Positions 17,095-27,831 are shown, counted from the stretch's first letter. The stretch: DNA of 64,000 bases from Billgrantia antri (GCF_019430905.1 NZ_JAHYCA010000004.1:1-64000), one strand, 5' to 3'. The notes: a model not told the origin generated them from the sequence alone. Numbers and translations: made by a program.

Positions 17095-18696
17095 TCAGGT
17101 GCCAGGGGATTTAAGCCCTGCTGCCTTCACCAAGGCTCGCGTATAGTCACTGCTTGGATTGTCCAGAAGTGCTAGGCATTCTCCTTGCTCTACCAGTTCT
17201 CCATCTTTCAGTACCAGTACCCGATGAGCCATGGCGCGCACCACGGCGAGATCGTGACTGATGAAGAGAAAGCTCAAGCCGCGGCGGGCTTGTAGGTCAC
17301 GTAGCAGTTCGACCAGTTGCTTTTGTACGGTACGATCGAGTGCCGATGTGGGCTCGTCGAGTACCACGATCGCCGGCTCCAGGATAAGCGCTCGTGCCAC
17401 GGCGATGCGCTGTCGCTGCCCGCCGGAGAACTCATGCGGATAGCGCACGGCACAGTCCGCGGGCAGCCCAACTTCGTGGATGGCGGCACGTACGCGTTCG
17501 TCAACCTCGTCGTCAGCGAGTTCAGGGTAGTGGAAGCGCAGGCCTTCGCTGATGATGTCCGACACCGGCATGCGTGGCGACAGCGACCCATAAGGGTCCT
17601 GAAATACTACCTGGAAGCGGCGCCGCCGCTTGCGTAGCGTATTCCCAGTGAGGCGATCCAGCCGTTCCCCATCGAGTTCGATCTCGCCGCGGCTCTCCAC
17701 CAGGCGCAGCAGGGCCATGGCCAGGGTGGTCTTGCCGGAGCCGGACTCTCCCACGATACCAAGCGTCTCTCCCGGGGCCAGGTGCAAGTCGATTGGCTTG
17801 ACCGCCTCGAAGGCGGGGGCGCGCTTGGCGAACAGTCGCTTGGGGCGTTGAAAGCTCACCGAGACGTCGCGCGCCGCAAGTAATGCCCGCTGGGAGGCGA
17901 CGGATGCTGGGCGGCCGGTCGGCTCGGCATCCAGCAAGGTTCGCGTATAGGCGCTGCGAGGTGCGGAGAATACATCGCTGACAGGCCCTGTCTCCTGCTC
18001 GTGCCCGTCATAAAGGACGCACACGCGATCGGCATGGCGCCGTACCAGGTTGAGATCATGAGTGATGAAGAGCATGCCCATGCCATGCCGATCCCGGAGC
18101 TCAGCGAGCAGGGCCAGGATCTCCTGTTGCACGGTGACGTCGAGTGCGGTGGTGGGTTCGTCGGCAATCAGCAGCTCGGGATCGTTGGCAATGGCCATGG
18201 CGATCATGACCCGCTGCCGCTGACCGCCGGAGAGCTGATGCGGCCAGGCATCGAGCAGCTCATCGGCACGCGGCAGCTTGACCTGTTCCAGAAGTTTACG
18301 GGTTCGCTCCCGCGCTTCACGTCCGGAGATGCCCTGGTGAAGGCGAAGCGTCTCGCCGATCTGCTTGGCCACGGTGTGTAGCGGGTTGAGCGAGGTCATG
18401 GGTTCCTGAAACACGAAGCCGACACGGCCGCCACGCAGCGCTTGCCAGTCCCGCTTTCCCAAGGCCGCCAGATCCGTGTCGCCGAGCCAGCGTCCCCCTT
18501 GGACCAGAGCATTGTCCGGCAGCAGGTCCATGGCGCCCAGTGCCGAGACCGACTTGCCGGAACCGGACTCACCGACCAAGGCCAGCGTCTCGCCGCGACG
18601 CACCTCAAGGGTCAGCTCATTGAGTACCGGCTTGCCGTCGAAGGCGATCGACAGCTTGTCGAGTCGTAGCAGAGGTAAGGAGCGAGAGTCAGGCAT
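17095..18696 (-). CDS. yejF: ABC transporter ATPase with two nucleotide-binding domains
   Basis: 533 residues, two complete ABC ATPase domains. First: Walker A 'GESGSGKS', signature '[14 protein letters not shown]', Walker B '[13 protein letters not shown]'. Second: 'GESGSGKTT', '[15 protein letters not shown]', '[12 protein letters not shown]'. It powers the YejABEF peptide importer. ATG overlaps the end of yejE by 8 bases. Last gene of the operon. Confidence 0.95.
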   Translation of the reverse strand: MPDSRSLPLLRLDKLSIAFDGKPVLNELTLEVRRGETLALVGESGSGKSVSALGAMDLLPDNALVQGGRWLGDTDLAALGKRDWQALRGGRVGFVFQEPMTSLNPLHTVAKQIGETLRLHQGISGREARERTRKLLEQVKLPRADELLDAWPHQLSGGQRQRVMIAMAIANDPELLIADEPTTALDVTVQQEILALLAELRDRHGMGMLFITHDLNLVRRHADRVCVLYDGHEQETGPVSDVFSAPRSAYTRTLLDAEPTGRPASVASQRALLAARDVSVSFQRPKRLFAKRAPAFEAVKPIDLHLAPGETLGIVGESGSGKTTLAMALLRLVESRGEIELDGERLDRLTGNTLRKRRRRFQVVFQDPYGSLSPRMPVSDIISEGLRFHYPELADDEVDERVRAAIHEVGLPADCAVRYPHEFSGGQRQRIAVARALILEPAIVVLDEPTSALDRTVQKQLVELLRDLQARRGLSFLFISHDLAVVRAMAHRVLVLKDGELVEQGECLALLDNPSSDYTRALVKAAGLKSPGT

Positions 18697-19774
18697 TGGG
18701 ATGCGTCCTGGTCAACGGAGTAGCACTCGTAGCATGCTGGATATGGCGCGGATCGAAGGCGTCACGCAGGCCCTCGCCGATGAAGACCAGCAGCGAGAGC
18801 ATCAGCGACAGGCTGACAAAGGCGGTAATGCCGAGCCAGGGTGCATGCAGGTTGTTCTTCCCCTGAGCCACCAGTTCACCCAGAGAAGGCGAGCCCGGCG
18901 GCAACCCGAAGCCGAGGAAGTCGAGCGCCGTCAGCGTGGTGATGGCGCCGGTGAATAGGAACGGAATGAAGGTCAAGGTGGCGACCATGGCGTTGGGCAG
19001 TACGTGACGCCACATGATCAGGCGCGAGGGCAGCCCCATCGCTTTGGCGGCACGCACATACTCGAGATTGCGCGCACGCAGGAACTCGGCGCGGACCACG
19101 TCCACCAGCCCCAGCCAAGAGAACAGCAGCATGATGCCAAGCAACCACCAGAAACCGGGCTGGACGAAACTGGCCAAGATAATGAGCAGAAACAGTACCG
19201 GCAGGCCCGACCAGATCTCGGTCAGGCGCTGGCCGATGAGGTCCGTCTTGCCGCCGAAATACCCCTGTATACCGCCAATGATAACCCCCATCACCAGCGA
19301 CCCCGCGGTCAACACTAGTGCAAAAGCGACCGATAGCCGAAAACCATAGATGACGCGTGCCAGGACATCGCGCCCCTGATCGTCCGTCCCCAGCCAGTGG
19401 CGCGTATCTGGGGGTGAAGGCGAGGGCCGCATCATCTGCATATCCAAGGTCTGGTAGGAGAAGGGGATCAGCGGCCAGACGGCGGTGCCGTTCTCCTCGA
19501 TCTGCTGGCGAATGAAGGGGTCGTGATAATCGGTACGGGTCGGCAGGAAGCCGCCGAATTCGGTTTCGGGGTAGTCCACCAGCAGCGGCACGTACCACTG
19601 GCCGTCGTAGCGCATGACCAGCGGCTTGTCATTGGCGATCAGTTCAGCGCCAAGGCTCACCACGAAAAGAGCAAGGAAGATCCACAGCGAAACCCGGGCA
19701 CGGCGGTTGCGCCGGAATACCTCGACGCGCCGGCGAGCGATAGGGGAAAGCTTGTCGGTGAACGCAATGGCCAT
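18689..19774 (-). CDS. yejE: ABC transporter permease YejE
   Basis: 361 residues. N-terminal OppC-type segment 'RRARVSLWIFLALFVVSLGA', then a long periplasmic insertion (about 45-135) typical of YejE, then a five-helix permease domain with 'GTDDQGRDVLARVIYGFRLS' and the EAA loop 'EYVRAAKAMGLPSRLIMWRH'. Forms the channel with YejB. Four bases separate it from yejB; it overlaps yejF. Confidence 0.95.
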   Translation of the reverse strand: MAIAFTDKLSPIARRRVEVFRRNRRARVSLWIFLALFVVSLGAELIANDKPLVMRYDGQWYVPLLVDYPETEFGGFLPTRTDYHDPFIRQQIEENGTAVWPLIPFSYQTLDMQMMRPSPSPPDTRHWLGTDDQGRDVLARVIYGFRLSVAFALVLTAGSLVMGVIIGGIQGYFGGKTDLIGQRLTEIWSGLPVLFLLIILASFVQPGFWWLLGIMLLFSWLGLVDVVRAEFLRARNLEYVRAAKAMGLPSRLIMWRHVLPNAMVATLTFIPFLFTGAITTLTALDFLGFGLPPGSPSLGELVAQGKNNLHAPWLGITAFVSLSLMLSLLVFIGEGLRDAFDPRHIQHATSATPLTRTHPNA

Positions 19775-19778
19775 CGGT

Positions 19779-20852
19779 TCAGGACTCCCGTGTCTCGAAA
19801 TCGATGCGCGGATCCACCCATACGTAAGTAAGGTCGGACACCAGTTTTAGGATCAACCCGATCAGGGTGTAGAGGAACAGCGTCCCGAAGATCACCGGAT
19901 AGTCACGCTGCATCACGGCTTCGAAGCCGAGCAGTCCGAGTCCTTCCAGTGAGAAGATGACTTCGATGAGCAGCGACCCGGTGAAGAAGATGGTCACCAG
20001 GGCGCCAGGCAGTCCGGCGATGATGATCAACATGGCGTTGCGGAATACGTGACCGTACAGGGTACGGCTGTCGCTTGCGCCCTTGGCGCGTGCCGTCAGG
20101 ACGTACTGCTTGTGGATCTCGTCGAGAAAGCTGTTCTTGGTCAGCATGGTCAGGGTGGCGAAGCTGCCGATGGTCATGGCCGTAACCGGCAGAGTGATGT
20201 GCCAGAAGTAGTCCTTGATCTTGCCCCAGAGGGAGAGTTCATCGAAATCAGGTGAGGTAAGGCCGCGCAGCGGAAACAGATCCCAATAGCTACCGCCGGC
20301 GAATAGCACGATCAGCAGGATGGCGAAGAGAAAGCCCGGAATGGCATAGCCCACGATCACCAACCCTGACGACCAGACGTCGAAGCGTGAGCCGTGATGC
20401 AGCGCCTTGCGGATCCCCAGCGGTATCGAAATGAGATAGACCAGCAGTGTGGTCCAGAGCCCCAACGAGACCGAGACCGGCAGTCGCTCGATCATCAGTT
20501 CGACGACGGGGCGATCGCGGAAGAAGCTGTTGCCGAAGTCGAAGGTTGCGTAATCACGCATCATGCCGAAGAAGCGTTCGTGGGCGGGCTTGTCGAAGCC
20601 GAACTGCTGCTCGAGCTGCTCGATGAAGCGCGGGTCGATGCCACGGGCACCGCGCGACTCGTCGCGAACCACCACGTCGCCTCCGCCGGCGTCGAGGCGT
20701 GTGCTGGCCATGCTGTCCACGCCTTCGAAGCGAGCGAGCATCTGATCGATTGGCCCGCCCGGCGCGGCTTGGACGATGATGAAGTTCAGCAGCATGATAC
20801 CCACCAGCGTGGGTATCATCAGCAGCAAACGGCGCAGGATATAGCGGCTCAC
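19779..20852 (-). CDS. yejB: ABC transporter permease YejB
   Basis: 357 residues beginning with GTG ('[20 protein letters not shown]'). '[19 protein letters not shown]' is the usual OppB-like opening. The central segment '[20 protein letters not shown]' and the loop '[20 protein letters not shown]' match YejB. Heterodimerises with YejE. Follows yejA by 26 bases. Confidence 0.95.
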   Translation of the reverse strand: MSRYILRRLLLMIPTLVGIMLLNFIIVQAAPGGPIDQMLARFEGVDSMASTRLDAGGGDVVVRDESRGARGIDPRFIEQLEQQFGFDKPAHERFFGMMRDYATFDFGNSFFRDRPVVELMIERLPVSVSLGLWTTLLVYLISIPLGIRKALHHGSRFDVWSSGLVIVGYAIPGFLFAILLIVLFAGGSYWDLFPLRGLTSPDFDELSLWGKIKDYFWHITLPVTAMTIGSFATLTMLTKNSFLDEIHKQYVLTARAKGASDSRTLYGHVFRNAMLIIIAGLPGALVTIFFTGSLLIEVIFSLEGLGLLGFEAVMQRDYPVIFGTLFLYTLIGLILKLVSDLTYVWVDPRIDFETRES

Positions 20853-20878
20853 GTCAGGTCATCCTCATGGGCATCGGC

Positions 20879-22714
20879 CTAGCGGCGGCGCAGGCGCTGG
20901 TTGATCTCGGCTTCGCGCTCGGCATCGACCCACCAGGCGGCGAGGTCGAGCCCATATTCGGGGAAAGGCTGCGGGTATCCGAATTTGTCCCAAACGGCGA
21001 TCCGTGTCTCGCCGGAGTGGTACTGGGGAATGGTAATGAAACTCCAGCGCAGCACTCGATCCAGTGCGCGAGCCACGGTGTTGAGTTCCTGGCGGCTGTC
21101 GGCACGAATCAGTTGCTCAACCAGTGCATCCACGACCGAATTTTCCAGCCCCATCAGGTTGCGACTCTGGGGGCTGTTGGCAAACTCACTGGTCCAGTAT
21201 TCGCGCTGTTCGTTTCCCGGATTGTTCGACTGCGGAAACTGGCCGACGATGATGTCGAAATCGAATCCCCTCAGCCGGTTGAGGTACTGGTTGATGTCGA
21301 CGATGCGCAGGGTACCGCGAATGCCCAGGCGCGACATATTGCGCAGCATCGGCTGCACCACGCGCTCCATGCCGCTGTCGTAAAGCATCACCTCGACGGT
21401 AAGCGGGCGGCCGCTCCCGGCGTCGACCAAGGTATCGTCGCGCACTTCATAACCGGCGTCGATCAGCAGGTCATAGGCAAGTCGCAGCCGCTCGCGAAGG
21501 TCCTCGGGATGGTCGATGGGCAGTGGCTCGGTGAAGACCCGCTCCGGTAACTCGTCGCGAAAGGGCTCGAGCAGCTCAAGTTCCGCGTCGCTCGGTAACC
21601 CCTCGGCAGCCATGTCCGAGTTCTGGAAATAGCTCTCGGTGCGTTTGTAGGTACCGTAGAAGATGTTGGCGTTGAGCCAGGGAAAGTCGAAGGTGAGATT
21701 GAGCGCTTCGCGCACGCGCGGATCCTGGAACTTGTCACGCCGCAGGTTGAACACGAAGGCCTGCATCCGGGACGGTTGGCCGTCGGGAACGGTGATGCGT
21801 TCGATCAGACCCTCGTGATAGGCCGGAAAATCGTAGCCGATGGCCCAGGTGGCGGCCCGTGCATCGATACGGTAGTCCAGCACCCCGGCCTTGAACGCTT
21901 CCCAGGCGATGTCACGGTCCCGATAGTAATCGTAGATAAGGCGGTCGATATTGTGCCGGCCCACATTGACGGGTAAATCGCGCCCCCAGTAGTCGTCCAC
22001 ACGCTCGTAGACGATGCGGCGCCCGGGGTCTACCTCGGCGATTCGATAGGGGCCGGAGCCGGGGTGTCGGGCCAGCGTAGGGCTGGAAAAGTCACGCTCC
22101 TCCCAGTAGTGCTTGGGCAGGACCGGCAGCTGGCCCACGATCAGCGGTAACTCGCGGGAGTGGTTGGCGGCAAACTCGAACCGCACGGTATGACGGTCGA
22201 GCGCTTCGACGCTCTCCACGTCGGCGTAATAGCCGCGATAGAAGGGATTGCCCTCGTCCAGAAGCAGATGGAAGCTGTAGACCACGTCTTCGGCGGTGAC
22301 GGGTTCGCCGTCATGGAAGCGCGCCTCGGGGTGCAGGTCGAACTCGATCCAGTAGCGATCCGGGTCCAGACGAATCCCTTCGGCCAACAGCCCGTAGACA
22401 CTGAACGGCTCATCCCGATTTTCCACCAGCAGGGTGTCGTAGATGTCACCGATGCCGATCGCCGGCGTGCCGCGAATGATGAAGGGGTTGGTCGAGTCGA
22501 AGCTACTGCCCACCGCGGCTTGGGTCATGCTGCCGCCTTTGGGGGCATCGGGGAAGACGTAGGGAAAGTGGCTGAAGTCGGCAGGGAGGGCCGGCTCGTC
22601 GTAAAGTGCCAGGCCATGTACCGTAGGGACTTCCTTGGCTTCGGTGGCGAACGACGATGCCCCCCAGCCAAGCACGAGACATAAGACGAGAGTGGTACGC
22701 AAGACGAACCGCAT
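20879..22714 (-). CDS. yejA: ABC transporter peptide-binding protein YejA
   Basis: About 611 residues, close to E. coli YejA (604). Signal peptide 'MRFVLRTTLVLCLVLGWGAS' cleaved near 'SFAT'. The family 5 binding fold is seen in 'YVFPDAPKGGSMTQAAVG', 'GLLAEGIRLDPDRYWIEFDL', 'HDGEPVTAEDVVYSFHLLLD' and 'RHPGSGPYRIAEVDPGRRIV'. It captures oligopeptides in the periplasm; in enterobacteria this system also imports microcin C. Start 22714 has AGGG at good spacing; 22723 is an alternative ATG. Confidence 0.94.
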   Translation of the reverse strand: MRFVLRTTLVLCLVLGWGASSFATEAKEVPTVHGLALYDEPALPADFSHFPYVFPDAPKGGSMTQAAVGSSFDSTNPFIIRGTPAIGIGDIYDTLLVENRDEPFSVYGLLAEGIRLDPDRYWIEFDLHPEARFHDGEPVTAEDVVYSFHLLLDEGNPFYRGYYADVESVEALDRHTVRFEFAANHSRELPLIVGQLPVLPKHYWEERDFSSPTLARHPGSGPYRIAEVDPGRRIVYERVDDYWGRDLPVNVGRHNIDRLIYDYYRDRDIAWEAFKAGVLDYRIDARAATWAIGYDFPAYHEGLIERITVPDGQPSRMQAFVFNLRRDKFQDPRVREALNLTFDFPWLNANIFYGTYKRTESYFQNSDMAAEGLPSDAELELLEPFRDELPERVFTEPLPIDHPEDLRERLRLAYDLLIDAGYEVRDDTLVDAGSGRPLTVEVMLYDSGMERVVQPMLRNMSRLGIRGTLRIVDINQYLNRLRGFDFDIIVGQFPQSNNPGNEQREYWTSEFANSPQSRNLMGLENSVVDALVEQLIRADSRQELNTVARALDRVLRWSFITIPQYHSGETRIAVWDKFGYPQPFPEYGLDLAAWWVDAEREAEINQRLRRR

Positions 22715-22826
22715 CAATGACATCCCTGGTGGAGGCTGGCCCGGCATTCCGGGCGTTACCGCCATAAGGTGTCAGGCCATCCGGCGCTTGTAAACCTCGA
22801 TGTGCGACGGATGGACGTCCTCACGT

Positions 22827-23987
22827 TCAGCGTGCCGCCAGGCTGCGATGGGGAATGTCGAGCTGCTGGCCGGCGTGGATGACGTCACCGTCCAGGCCAT
22901 TATGGCGGCGCAATTCGGCCACACTGATGCCATGGCGGTTGGCAATGGCCGAGAGGCTGTCGCCACGCTGGACGAGGTACTGCGCGCCATCCCGGGGAGC
23001 CGGGCGGGATGACGGCGAACTGAGTTCGGCCAGTATCGCCTGCTCCTGCTCAATGGGCACCAGTACCACGTCGACCGTGGCGGGGTTGGCACTGCCATGG
23101 GTCAGCGCGGGATTGAGCGCTGCCAGTTCCGACTGATTCACGCCAGCAACATTGGCCAACTGCGATAGGCTGATGGGTGCCGTGATCGGCACCTTGGCGA
23201 AAGCCGGGGCGTCGTCGATCTCGGGCAGCGTGACGCCATGGGCTTCGGGATCGTCAATGATCGCGGCAATGGCGTTGAGCTTGGGCAGATAGTTCATCGT
23301 CTCGCCAGGCAACTGCAGGTGCCAGTAATCGCTGGGTTCACCCCTTGCCGCCGCGGCGTGCCGTGCCCGGTTGACGGTGCCGGCGCCGGCATTGTAGGCC
23401 GCCAGCGAGAGTTCGATGTCGCCCTCGTACCATTGTTCGGCCTGCAGCTCGATGTAGTCCAGCGCCGCTTGGGTCGAGGCGATAACGTCGAGCCGAGCGT
23501 CGTAACCATGGTGGCGAGGAAGCCCCAGGGCATCGGCAGTACCGGGCATGAACTGCCACAGGCCGGCGGCACCGCGATGGCTGCGGGCCAGCGGGTCGTA
23601 GGAACTTTCCACGAACGGGATCAGGCCGATCTCGCCGGGCAGCCCGCGTCGTTCTACCTGCTCGGTTATCCACGCCATCCACGGCCGGGCACGCTCGATG
23701 ATCTCGACGATATTGCCTGGGTTGGCACGATAATGATCGATCCACTCCTGTACACGGGCAACATGGCGGCGATCATGCCATTCCAGGTTGTCACGCAACC
23801 GCTCCCAGACGTCACCGGGAAGGGGTTTGAGGTTCAGATCATCCCAGAAATGGTGCGTCGGTTGAGTCGGCGTAGCGCCGGGATGAGGACTCGCCAGTAG
23901 CGTCGGGCTAGTTGCCGATAGCGCTCCGATCAAAGCGATACCACCGGCAAGGGTCAAGGTCCACTGCCGCGTCGTTCGGTAGGTCAT
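22827..23987 (-). CDS. membrane-bound lytic murein transglycosylase with LysM domain (MltD-like)
   Basis: 386 residues. N-terminal signal/anchor 'LTLAGGIALIGALSATSPTL'. SLT domain around 85-235 with catalytic Glu near residue 128 in 'LIPFVESSYDPLARS', then 'GAAGLWQFMPGTADALGL' and 'SLAAYNAGAGTVNRA'. One clear LysM repeat at the C-terminus ('YLVQRGDSLSAIANRHGISV'), preceded by a weaker LysM-like segment. It cleaves peptidoglycan glycan strands to 1,6-anhydromuropeptides. Shorter than E. coli MltD. Start 23987 has GGAG upstream. Confidence 0.92.
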   Translation of the reverse strand: MTYRTTRQWTLTLAGGIALIGALSATSPTLLASPHPGATPTQPTHHFWDDLNLKPLPGDVWERLRDNLEWHDRRHVARVQEWIDHYRANPGNIVEIIERARPWMAWITEQVERRGLPGEIGLIPFVESSYDPLARSHRGAAGLWQFMPGTADALGLPRHHGYDARLDVIASTQAALDYIELQAEQWYEGDIELSLAAYNAGAGTVNRARHAAAARGEPSDYWHLQLPGETMNYLPKLNAIAAIIDDPEAHGVTLPEIDDAPAFAKVPITAPISLSQLANVAGVNQSELAALNPALTHGSANPATVDVVLVPIEQEQAILAELSSPSSRPAPRDGAQYLVQRGDSLSAIANRHGISVAELRRHNGLDGDVIHAGQQLDIPHRSLAAR

Positions 23988-24041
23988 GCGTTCTCCTTCA
24001 AGGCACGTGCGGTGCACGCACCTCATGGGATGCGTCGATTT

Positions 24042-24809
24042 TCAGAAACTGTCTTTCCAGGCACGCAGGGTGGTGAAAGTGGCCTGGTCGGTATCGGTAT
24101 CGCCGTGCCGTGCCGCCGTGGCGCGCACATCGGGTTCACCACAGCGCAAGAACGGGTTGATGCGCTTCTCCCGGGCCAAATGGCTCGGCAGGGTGGGGCG
24201 GTCGAGATCTCGGGCACGCTGGGCTTCGACAATGGCATCGGCAACGTCCCGGTTGTGCGGGTCGGCCGCCTGGGCAAACCGGAGGTTGGCCAGGGTATAT
24301 TCGTGCGCAGCGAATACCAGTGTGTCGTCAGGCAGTGCAGCCAGTATCTGCAGGGAACGGTACATCTGCTCTGGGCTGCCTTCGAACAGGCGACCGCAGC
24401 CGGCAGCGAACAAGGTGTCGCCGCAGAACAGCAGCGGTGGGATGCCGGCGGTGAAGAAGGCGATATGATCTAGGGTGTGGCCCGGTACTTCATGGACATC
24501 GAAGCGTCGTCCCATGACCCGGCAGGTATCGCCTTTCCCGACACGTTCCGTCAGGCCGTCGATGGCGCTGTTGTCGGGGCCGATCACTCGCGGCGAATAA
24601 CGATCGATGAGCTGCGGCAGGCCACCGACATGATCGGGATGATGATGGGTAACGAGAATGGTGCCGAGAGTGAGACCTTCTTGCTCGAGAATACGTACGA
24701 CCGGCTCTGCATCGCCAGGATCCACGACACAGACTTCGGGGCTCGTATCCTGGCGCATGAGCCAGATATAGTTGTCGCTTAAAGCGGGAATCGGTGTCAC
24801 GCTCAGCAT
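24042..24809 (-). CDS. gloB: hydroxyacylglutathione hydrolase (glyoxalase II)
   Basis: 255 residues, standard length. Metallo-beta-lactamase fold with metal motif 'VTHHHPDHVGG' near residue 50, 'VPGHTLDHIAFF', 'LFCGDTLFAAGCGRLFEGSP' and 'FAAHEYTLANLRFA'. It hydrolyses S-lactoylglutathione to lactate and glutathione. Start 24809 gives 'MLSVTPIPALSDNYIW', the conserved GloB opening. Divergent from the yafS-rnhA-dnaQ set, a gammaproteobacterial arrangement. Confidence 0.95.
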   Translation of the reverse strand: MLSVTPIPALSDNYIWLMRQDTSPEVCVVDPGDAEPVVRILEQEGLTLGTILVTHHHPDHVGGLPQLIDRYSPRVIGPDNSAIDGLTERVGKGDTCRVMGRRFDVHEVPGHTLDHIAFFTAGIPPLLFCGDTLFAAGCGRLFEGSPEQMYRSLQILAALPDDTLVFAAHEYTLANLRFAQAADPHNRDVADAIVEAQRARDLDRPTLPSHLAREKRINPFLRCGEPDVRATAARHGDTDTDQATFTTLRAWKDSF

Positions 24810-24983
24810 AGGCAGTCTGTCCTTCGTCGCGTCGTCAACCGAAGTGAGTGGCGGTCGTTGGCCCGTTCCTCGCACCCGGCGGCACGGCCGCATCAGCGTG
24901 AGCGTTCGCTCGACGAGGGCCGTGCACGGCAAAGATGCCGGAAATGCCTGCAAAACCGGTGATCATGGAGGTATTGGTCAGCA

Positions 24984-25775
24984 ATGTCAAACTCGCATGA
25001 AGCGTTCGCCCTGGCACGGCTGTATCGGGAAGGGAGCCGTTACTGGACCAGCGAGGACGGCCAGGCGCACTGGCGGGCCGAGCGGGCCTGCCTGGGACCG
25101 ATCTGCGAAAGCCTGCATGGTGGCCACAGCCTTGAGCTGGGCATGGGGCCTTCGCTTACCGACATGTCGCCCATTCGCCACAATGTACGTTGGGCACCGA
25201 CGGCGGAACTGGCTGAAGGCACCTCTACTCTGGTGTGTCCGCTGGATGCCCTCGCGCTGCCCGATGAGTGTTTCCATCTGGTCCTGGTTCACCATCTGCT
25301 GGAAGTCGTCGACGAACCCCATCGCTTGCTCCAGGAAGCTGCCCGCATCACCGCAGACGATGGCTGCCTGGTCGTGCTCGGCTGGATGCCGCTAGGGTTG
25401 GGCGGTCTGGCTCGTCTCACACCGGCACGCCGCAACCGCCTGCCCTGGCGTGGGCACTGGCGTACGCCGTCCAAGCTGAGTGATTGGCTTGCGTTTGTCG
25501 ACTTCCGCGTCGAGCGGGTAGACTACTGCGGTTTTCACCTGCCCGGCAGCCCGCCCAGCAACGCCACCCTGGAAACGCTGGGGCGCCGCCATAATGTGCC
25601 GCTGGGCGACAGTTTCATCATTCATGCCCGTCGTCGAAACCGACTCGCACAGAGCCAGCGTCCCAGCTTGAGGCTTCAAGGCACCTTGGGCGGTGGGGCG
25701 CTGGGTCATGCCACGCGCATCGGCGCTGCCGCACCGGAACCGAGCAGAAGGACAGCTGAAGTTGAGTGCCACTGA
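24984..25775 (+). CDS. class I SAM-dependent methyltransferase (YafS-like)
   Basis: 263 residues with a methyltransferase-11 type core: degenerate motif I '[13 protein letters not shown]', '[20 protein letters not shown]' and '[20 protein letters not shown]'. Like E. coli yafS it sits between gloB and rnhA. The substrate is unknown. The C-terminal tail (about 215-263) is basic and low in predicted structure and overlaps the start of rnhA by 14 bases. Confidence 0.85.
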   Translation: MSNSHEAFALARLYREGSRYWTSEDGQAHWRAERACLGPICESLHGGHSLELGMGPSLTDMSPIRHNVRWAPTAELAEGTSTLVCPLDALALPDECFHLVLVHHLLEVVDEPHRLLQEAARITADDGCLVVLGWMPLGLGGLARLTPARRNRLPWRGHWRTPSKLSDWLAFVDFRVERVDYCGFHLPGSPPSNATLETLGRRHNVPLGDSFIIHARRRNRLAQSQRPSLRLQGTLGGGALGHATRIGAAAPEPSRRTAEVECH

Positions 25776-26256
25776 CAAGCCCTTACCCAAGGTCATCATT
25801 CATACCGATGGTGCCTGTCGCGGCAATCCCGGCCCGGGGGGCTGGGGAGCCGTGCTGAACAGCGGCAGACACGAGAAGACCCTGAACGGCTTCGAGGCCT
25901 CAACCACCAACAACCGCATGGAGCTGATGGCCGCGATCATGGCGCTGAGAGCGCTCAAGCAAGCCTGCGACGTCGAGCTGTGGACCGACTCCGAGTACCT
26001 GCGCCGCGGCATCACCGAATGGATTCACGGCTGGATGAAGCGCAACTGGAAGACGGCCAGCAGACAACCGGTCAAAAACGCCGAGCTGTGGCGGGAGCTG
26101 CTTGAGGAAACGCATCGCCATCGAATTCAATGGCACTGGGTCAAGGGCCACAGCGGTCATCCCGGCAACGAGCGAGCCGACGCGCTGGCCAACGCCGCTA
26201 TCGACGCCAACTGGAGCCGCGGCGCAACGTCCACCACCCCCCAACCCGAGTCCTAG
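25762..26256 (+). CDS. rnhA: ribonuclease HI (chromosomal copy)
   Basis: 164 residues from a TTG start at 25762 preceded by GAAGGA; this gives '[20 protein letters not shown]', whereas upstream in-frame ATGs add unrelated residues. All catalytic positions are present: Asp16 in 'HTDGAC', Glu in '[10 protein letters not shown]', Asp in '[11 protein letters not shown]', His in '[12 protein letters not shown]', Asp in 'ERADALAN'. It degrades RNA in RNA-DNA hybrids. dnaQ follows three bases later. Confidence 0.95.
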   Translation: MSATDKPLPKVIIHTDGACRGNPGPGGWGAVLNSGRHEKTLNGFEASTTNNRMELMAAIMALRALKQACDVELWTDSEYLRRGITEWIHGWMKRNWKTASRQPVKNAELWRELLEETHRHRIQWHWVKGHSGHPGNERADALANAAIDANWSRGATSTTPQPES

Positions 26257-26259
26257 ACC

Positions 26260-27024
26260 ATGCGTCAGATCGTTCTGGATACCGAAACCACCGGCATCGA
26301 CCCGCGCGAAGGCCACCGTCTGATCGAGATCGGCGCCGTGGAGCTCGTCAACCGACGCCTGACGGGCAATACCTACCATCAGTACATCAATCCGCAGCGA
26401 GTGGTCGAGGCAGAGGCCATCGATGTGCATGGCATTACCAACGAGTTTCTCGTCGACAAGCCGGTCTTCGCCGAAGTCGCCGATGCCTTCTGGGCGTTCA
26501 TTCGCGGCGCGGAGCTGGTGATCCATAACGCTGCCTTCGACGTCGGCTTCATCGATCACGAATTCACGCTGCTGCTGGGCTCGCGTGGCGAGCCGCGCCT
26601 GGGGCCGGTAGCGGAGCACTGCCGCATCCTCGACACGCTGCAGTTGGCCCGTGAGCGGCATCCCGGTCAGCGCAACAACCTCGACGCGCTGTGCAAGCGG
26701 TACGAGATAGACAACGGCCATCGCGTACTTCATGGCGCCTTGCTCGATGCCGAGATTCTGGCGGAAGTCTATCTGGCCATGACCGGCGGGCAGACGGCGC
26801 TATCGCTGGATGCCGAAGAACGGAGCGACAGCCAGGCCATGGCCAGCGGCCTGGCGATCCGGCGCATGGAGCTTCCCGCCGGCGGCCTTCGCGTGCTGCG
26901 CCCAGGCGATGAGGAACTTGCAGCGCACCAGGCCAAGCTCGAGCAGATTCGTCAGGCAGCGGGCAGCTGTCAGTGGGATGCGCTGATGGACCCGCCTCAG
27001 GGGAATCGCGATGCTGCGCCGTGA
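26260..27024 (+). CDS. dnaQ: DNA polymerase III epsilon subunit (3'-5' proofreading exonuclease)
   Basis: 254 residues. ExoI motif 'MRQIVLDTETTGIDP', ExoII 'HNAAFDVGFIDHEF', ExoIII 'HRVLHGALLDAEILAEVYL' complete the DEDDh set. A C-terminal tail of about 70 residues should hold the polymerase alpha-binding segment. Paired with rnhA as in E. coli, but on the same strand here. Its last 14 bases overlap the nudC start. Confidence 0.95.
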   Translation: MRQIVLDTETTGIDPREGHRLIEIGAVELVNRRLTGNTYHQYINPQRVVEAEAIDVHGITNEFLVDKPVFAEVADAFWAFIRGAELVIHNAAFDVGFIDHEFTLLLGSRGEPRLGPVAEHCRILDTLQLARERHPGQRNNLDALCKRYEIDNGHRVLHGALLDAEILAEVYLAMTGGQTALSLDAEERSDSQAMASGLAIRRMELPAGGLRVLRPGDEELAAHQAKLEQIRQAAGSCQWDALMDPPQGNRDAAP

Positions 27025-27796
27025 ACTGCCGCTAGACGTTACCGGCGGCAGAATCATCCGGGTCGCTTCCGGGCGCATTGCCCCAGGCCCGGACGATACG
27101 CCCCTCCAGCAGGCACAGCCTTGGCCAGAGAGCGTACAACCATTGGCCTACTGGCACGACGAGCCGATCGCTCTGTCGGTGGAGGAGCATGGCGGAGAAA
27201 GCTGGCTTGATGGCCGCCAATGGCTCACCCGACTCCCCGAGTCCTGGTTTCCGTTGATCGCCACGGCCTTGCAGGTCGCCGCCTGGCTTCGCGATCACCG
27301 TTTCTGCGGCCGCTGCGGGGCGCCCGCCGCCCGGCTAGACGCCGAGTTTGCCATGCACTGCCACCAGTGCGGACACCGCAACTACCCGCGCATTTCGCCG
27401 TGCATCATCACTCTGGTAACCCACGGCGATGCCATGCTGCTGGCTCGCAGCCCACGCTTCCCACCGGGGCGCTACTCCACCCTGGCGGGCTTCATCGAGC
27501 CGGGGGAATCGGCCGAGGAGGCCGTCCATCGTGAGATCCATGAGGAGGTAGGCGTCAGTGTGGGACGAATACGGTACTACCGCAGCCAAGCCTGGCCTTT
27601 CCCGCATGCGTTGATGTTGGGATTCTTTGCCGAAGCGGCCAGCCGTCGCATTCGGATCGATGGCATAGAGATCGCCGACGCGGCTTGGTTCCACCCCAAG
27701 CGGCTACCGCAGTTGCCGCCGCCGTATTCGATATCCCGCGCGTTGATCGAAACCCATCTGGCCGAGGTGGCCGACGGCATCGTCCAGCGAAGCTGA
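27011..27796 (+). CDS. nudC: NAD+/NADH diphosphatase and RNA deNADding enzyme NudC
   Basis: 261 residues. Zinc ribbon Cys pairs 'FCGRCGAP' and 'CHQCGHRNYPRISPC', then the Nudix box beginning 'GFIEPGESAEEAVHREI' and ending 'HEEVGV', and the NudC signature as 'SQAWPFPHALMLGFFA' (usually SQPWPFP; Pro to Ala here). It hydrolyses NAD(H) and removes NAD caps from RNA. ATG lies inside the end of dnaQ, so the two are translationally linked. Confidence 0.93.
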   Translation: MLRRELPLDVTGGRIIRVASGRIAPGPDDTPLQQAQPWPESVQPLAYWHDEPIALSVEEHGGESWLDGRQWLTRLPESWFPLIATALQVAAWLRDHRFCGRCGAPAARLDAEFAMHCHQCGHRNYPRISPCIITLVTHGDAMLLARSPRFPPGRYSTLAGFIEPGESAEEAVHREIHEEVGVSVGRIRYYRSQAWPFPHALMLGFFAEAASRRIRIDGIEIADAAWFHPKRLPQLPPPYSISRALIETHLAEVADGIVQRS

Positions 27797-27803
27797 CGAA
27801 ATG

Positions 27804-27831
27804 CAACGGGCCGCCAATTGGCGACCCGTTG
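27804..27831. terminator. hairpin between convergent nudC and SCP2 gene
   Basis: CAACGGG (27804-27810) and CCCGTTG (27825-27831) enclose GCCAATTGGC, so nearly the whole segment folds on itself. No clear T-run follows on either strand, so it may be a weak or factor-assisted bidirectional terminator. Confidence 0.45.

Noticed and set aside
22739..22754. GCCCGG-CATT-CCGGGC hairpin between yejA and the transglycosylase gene.
   Set aside because: Too short and without a T-run; in such GC-rich DNA it may be chance.
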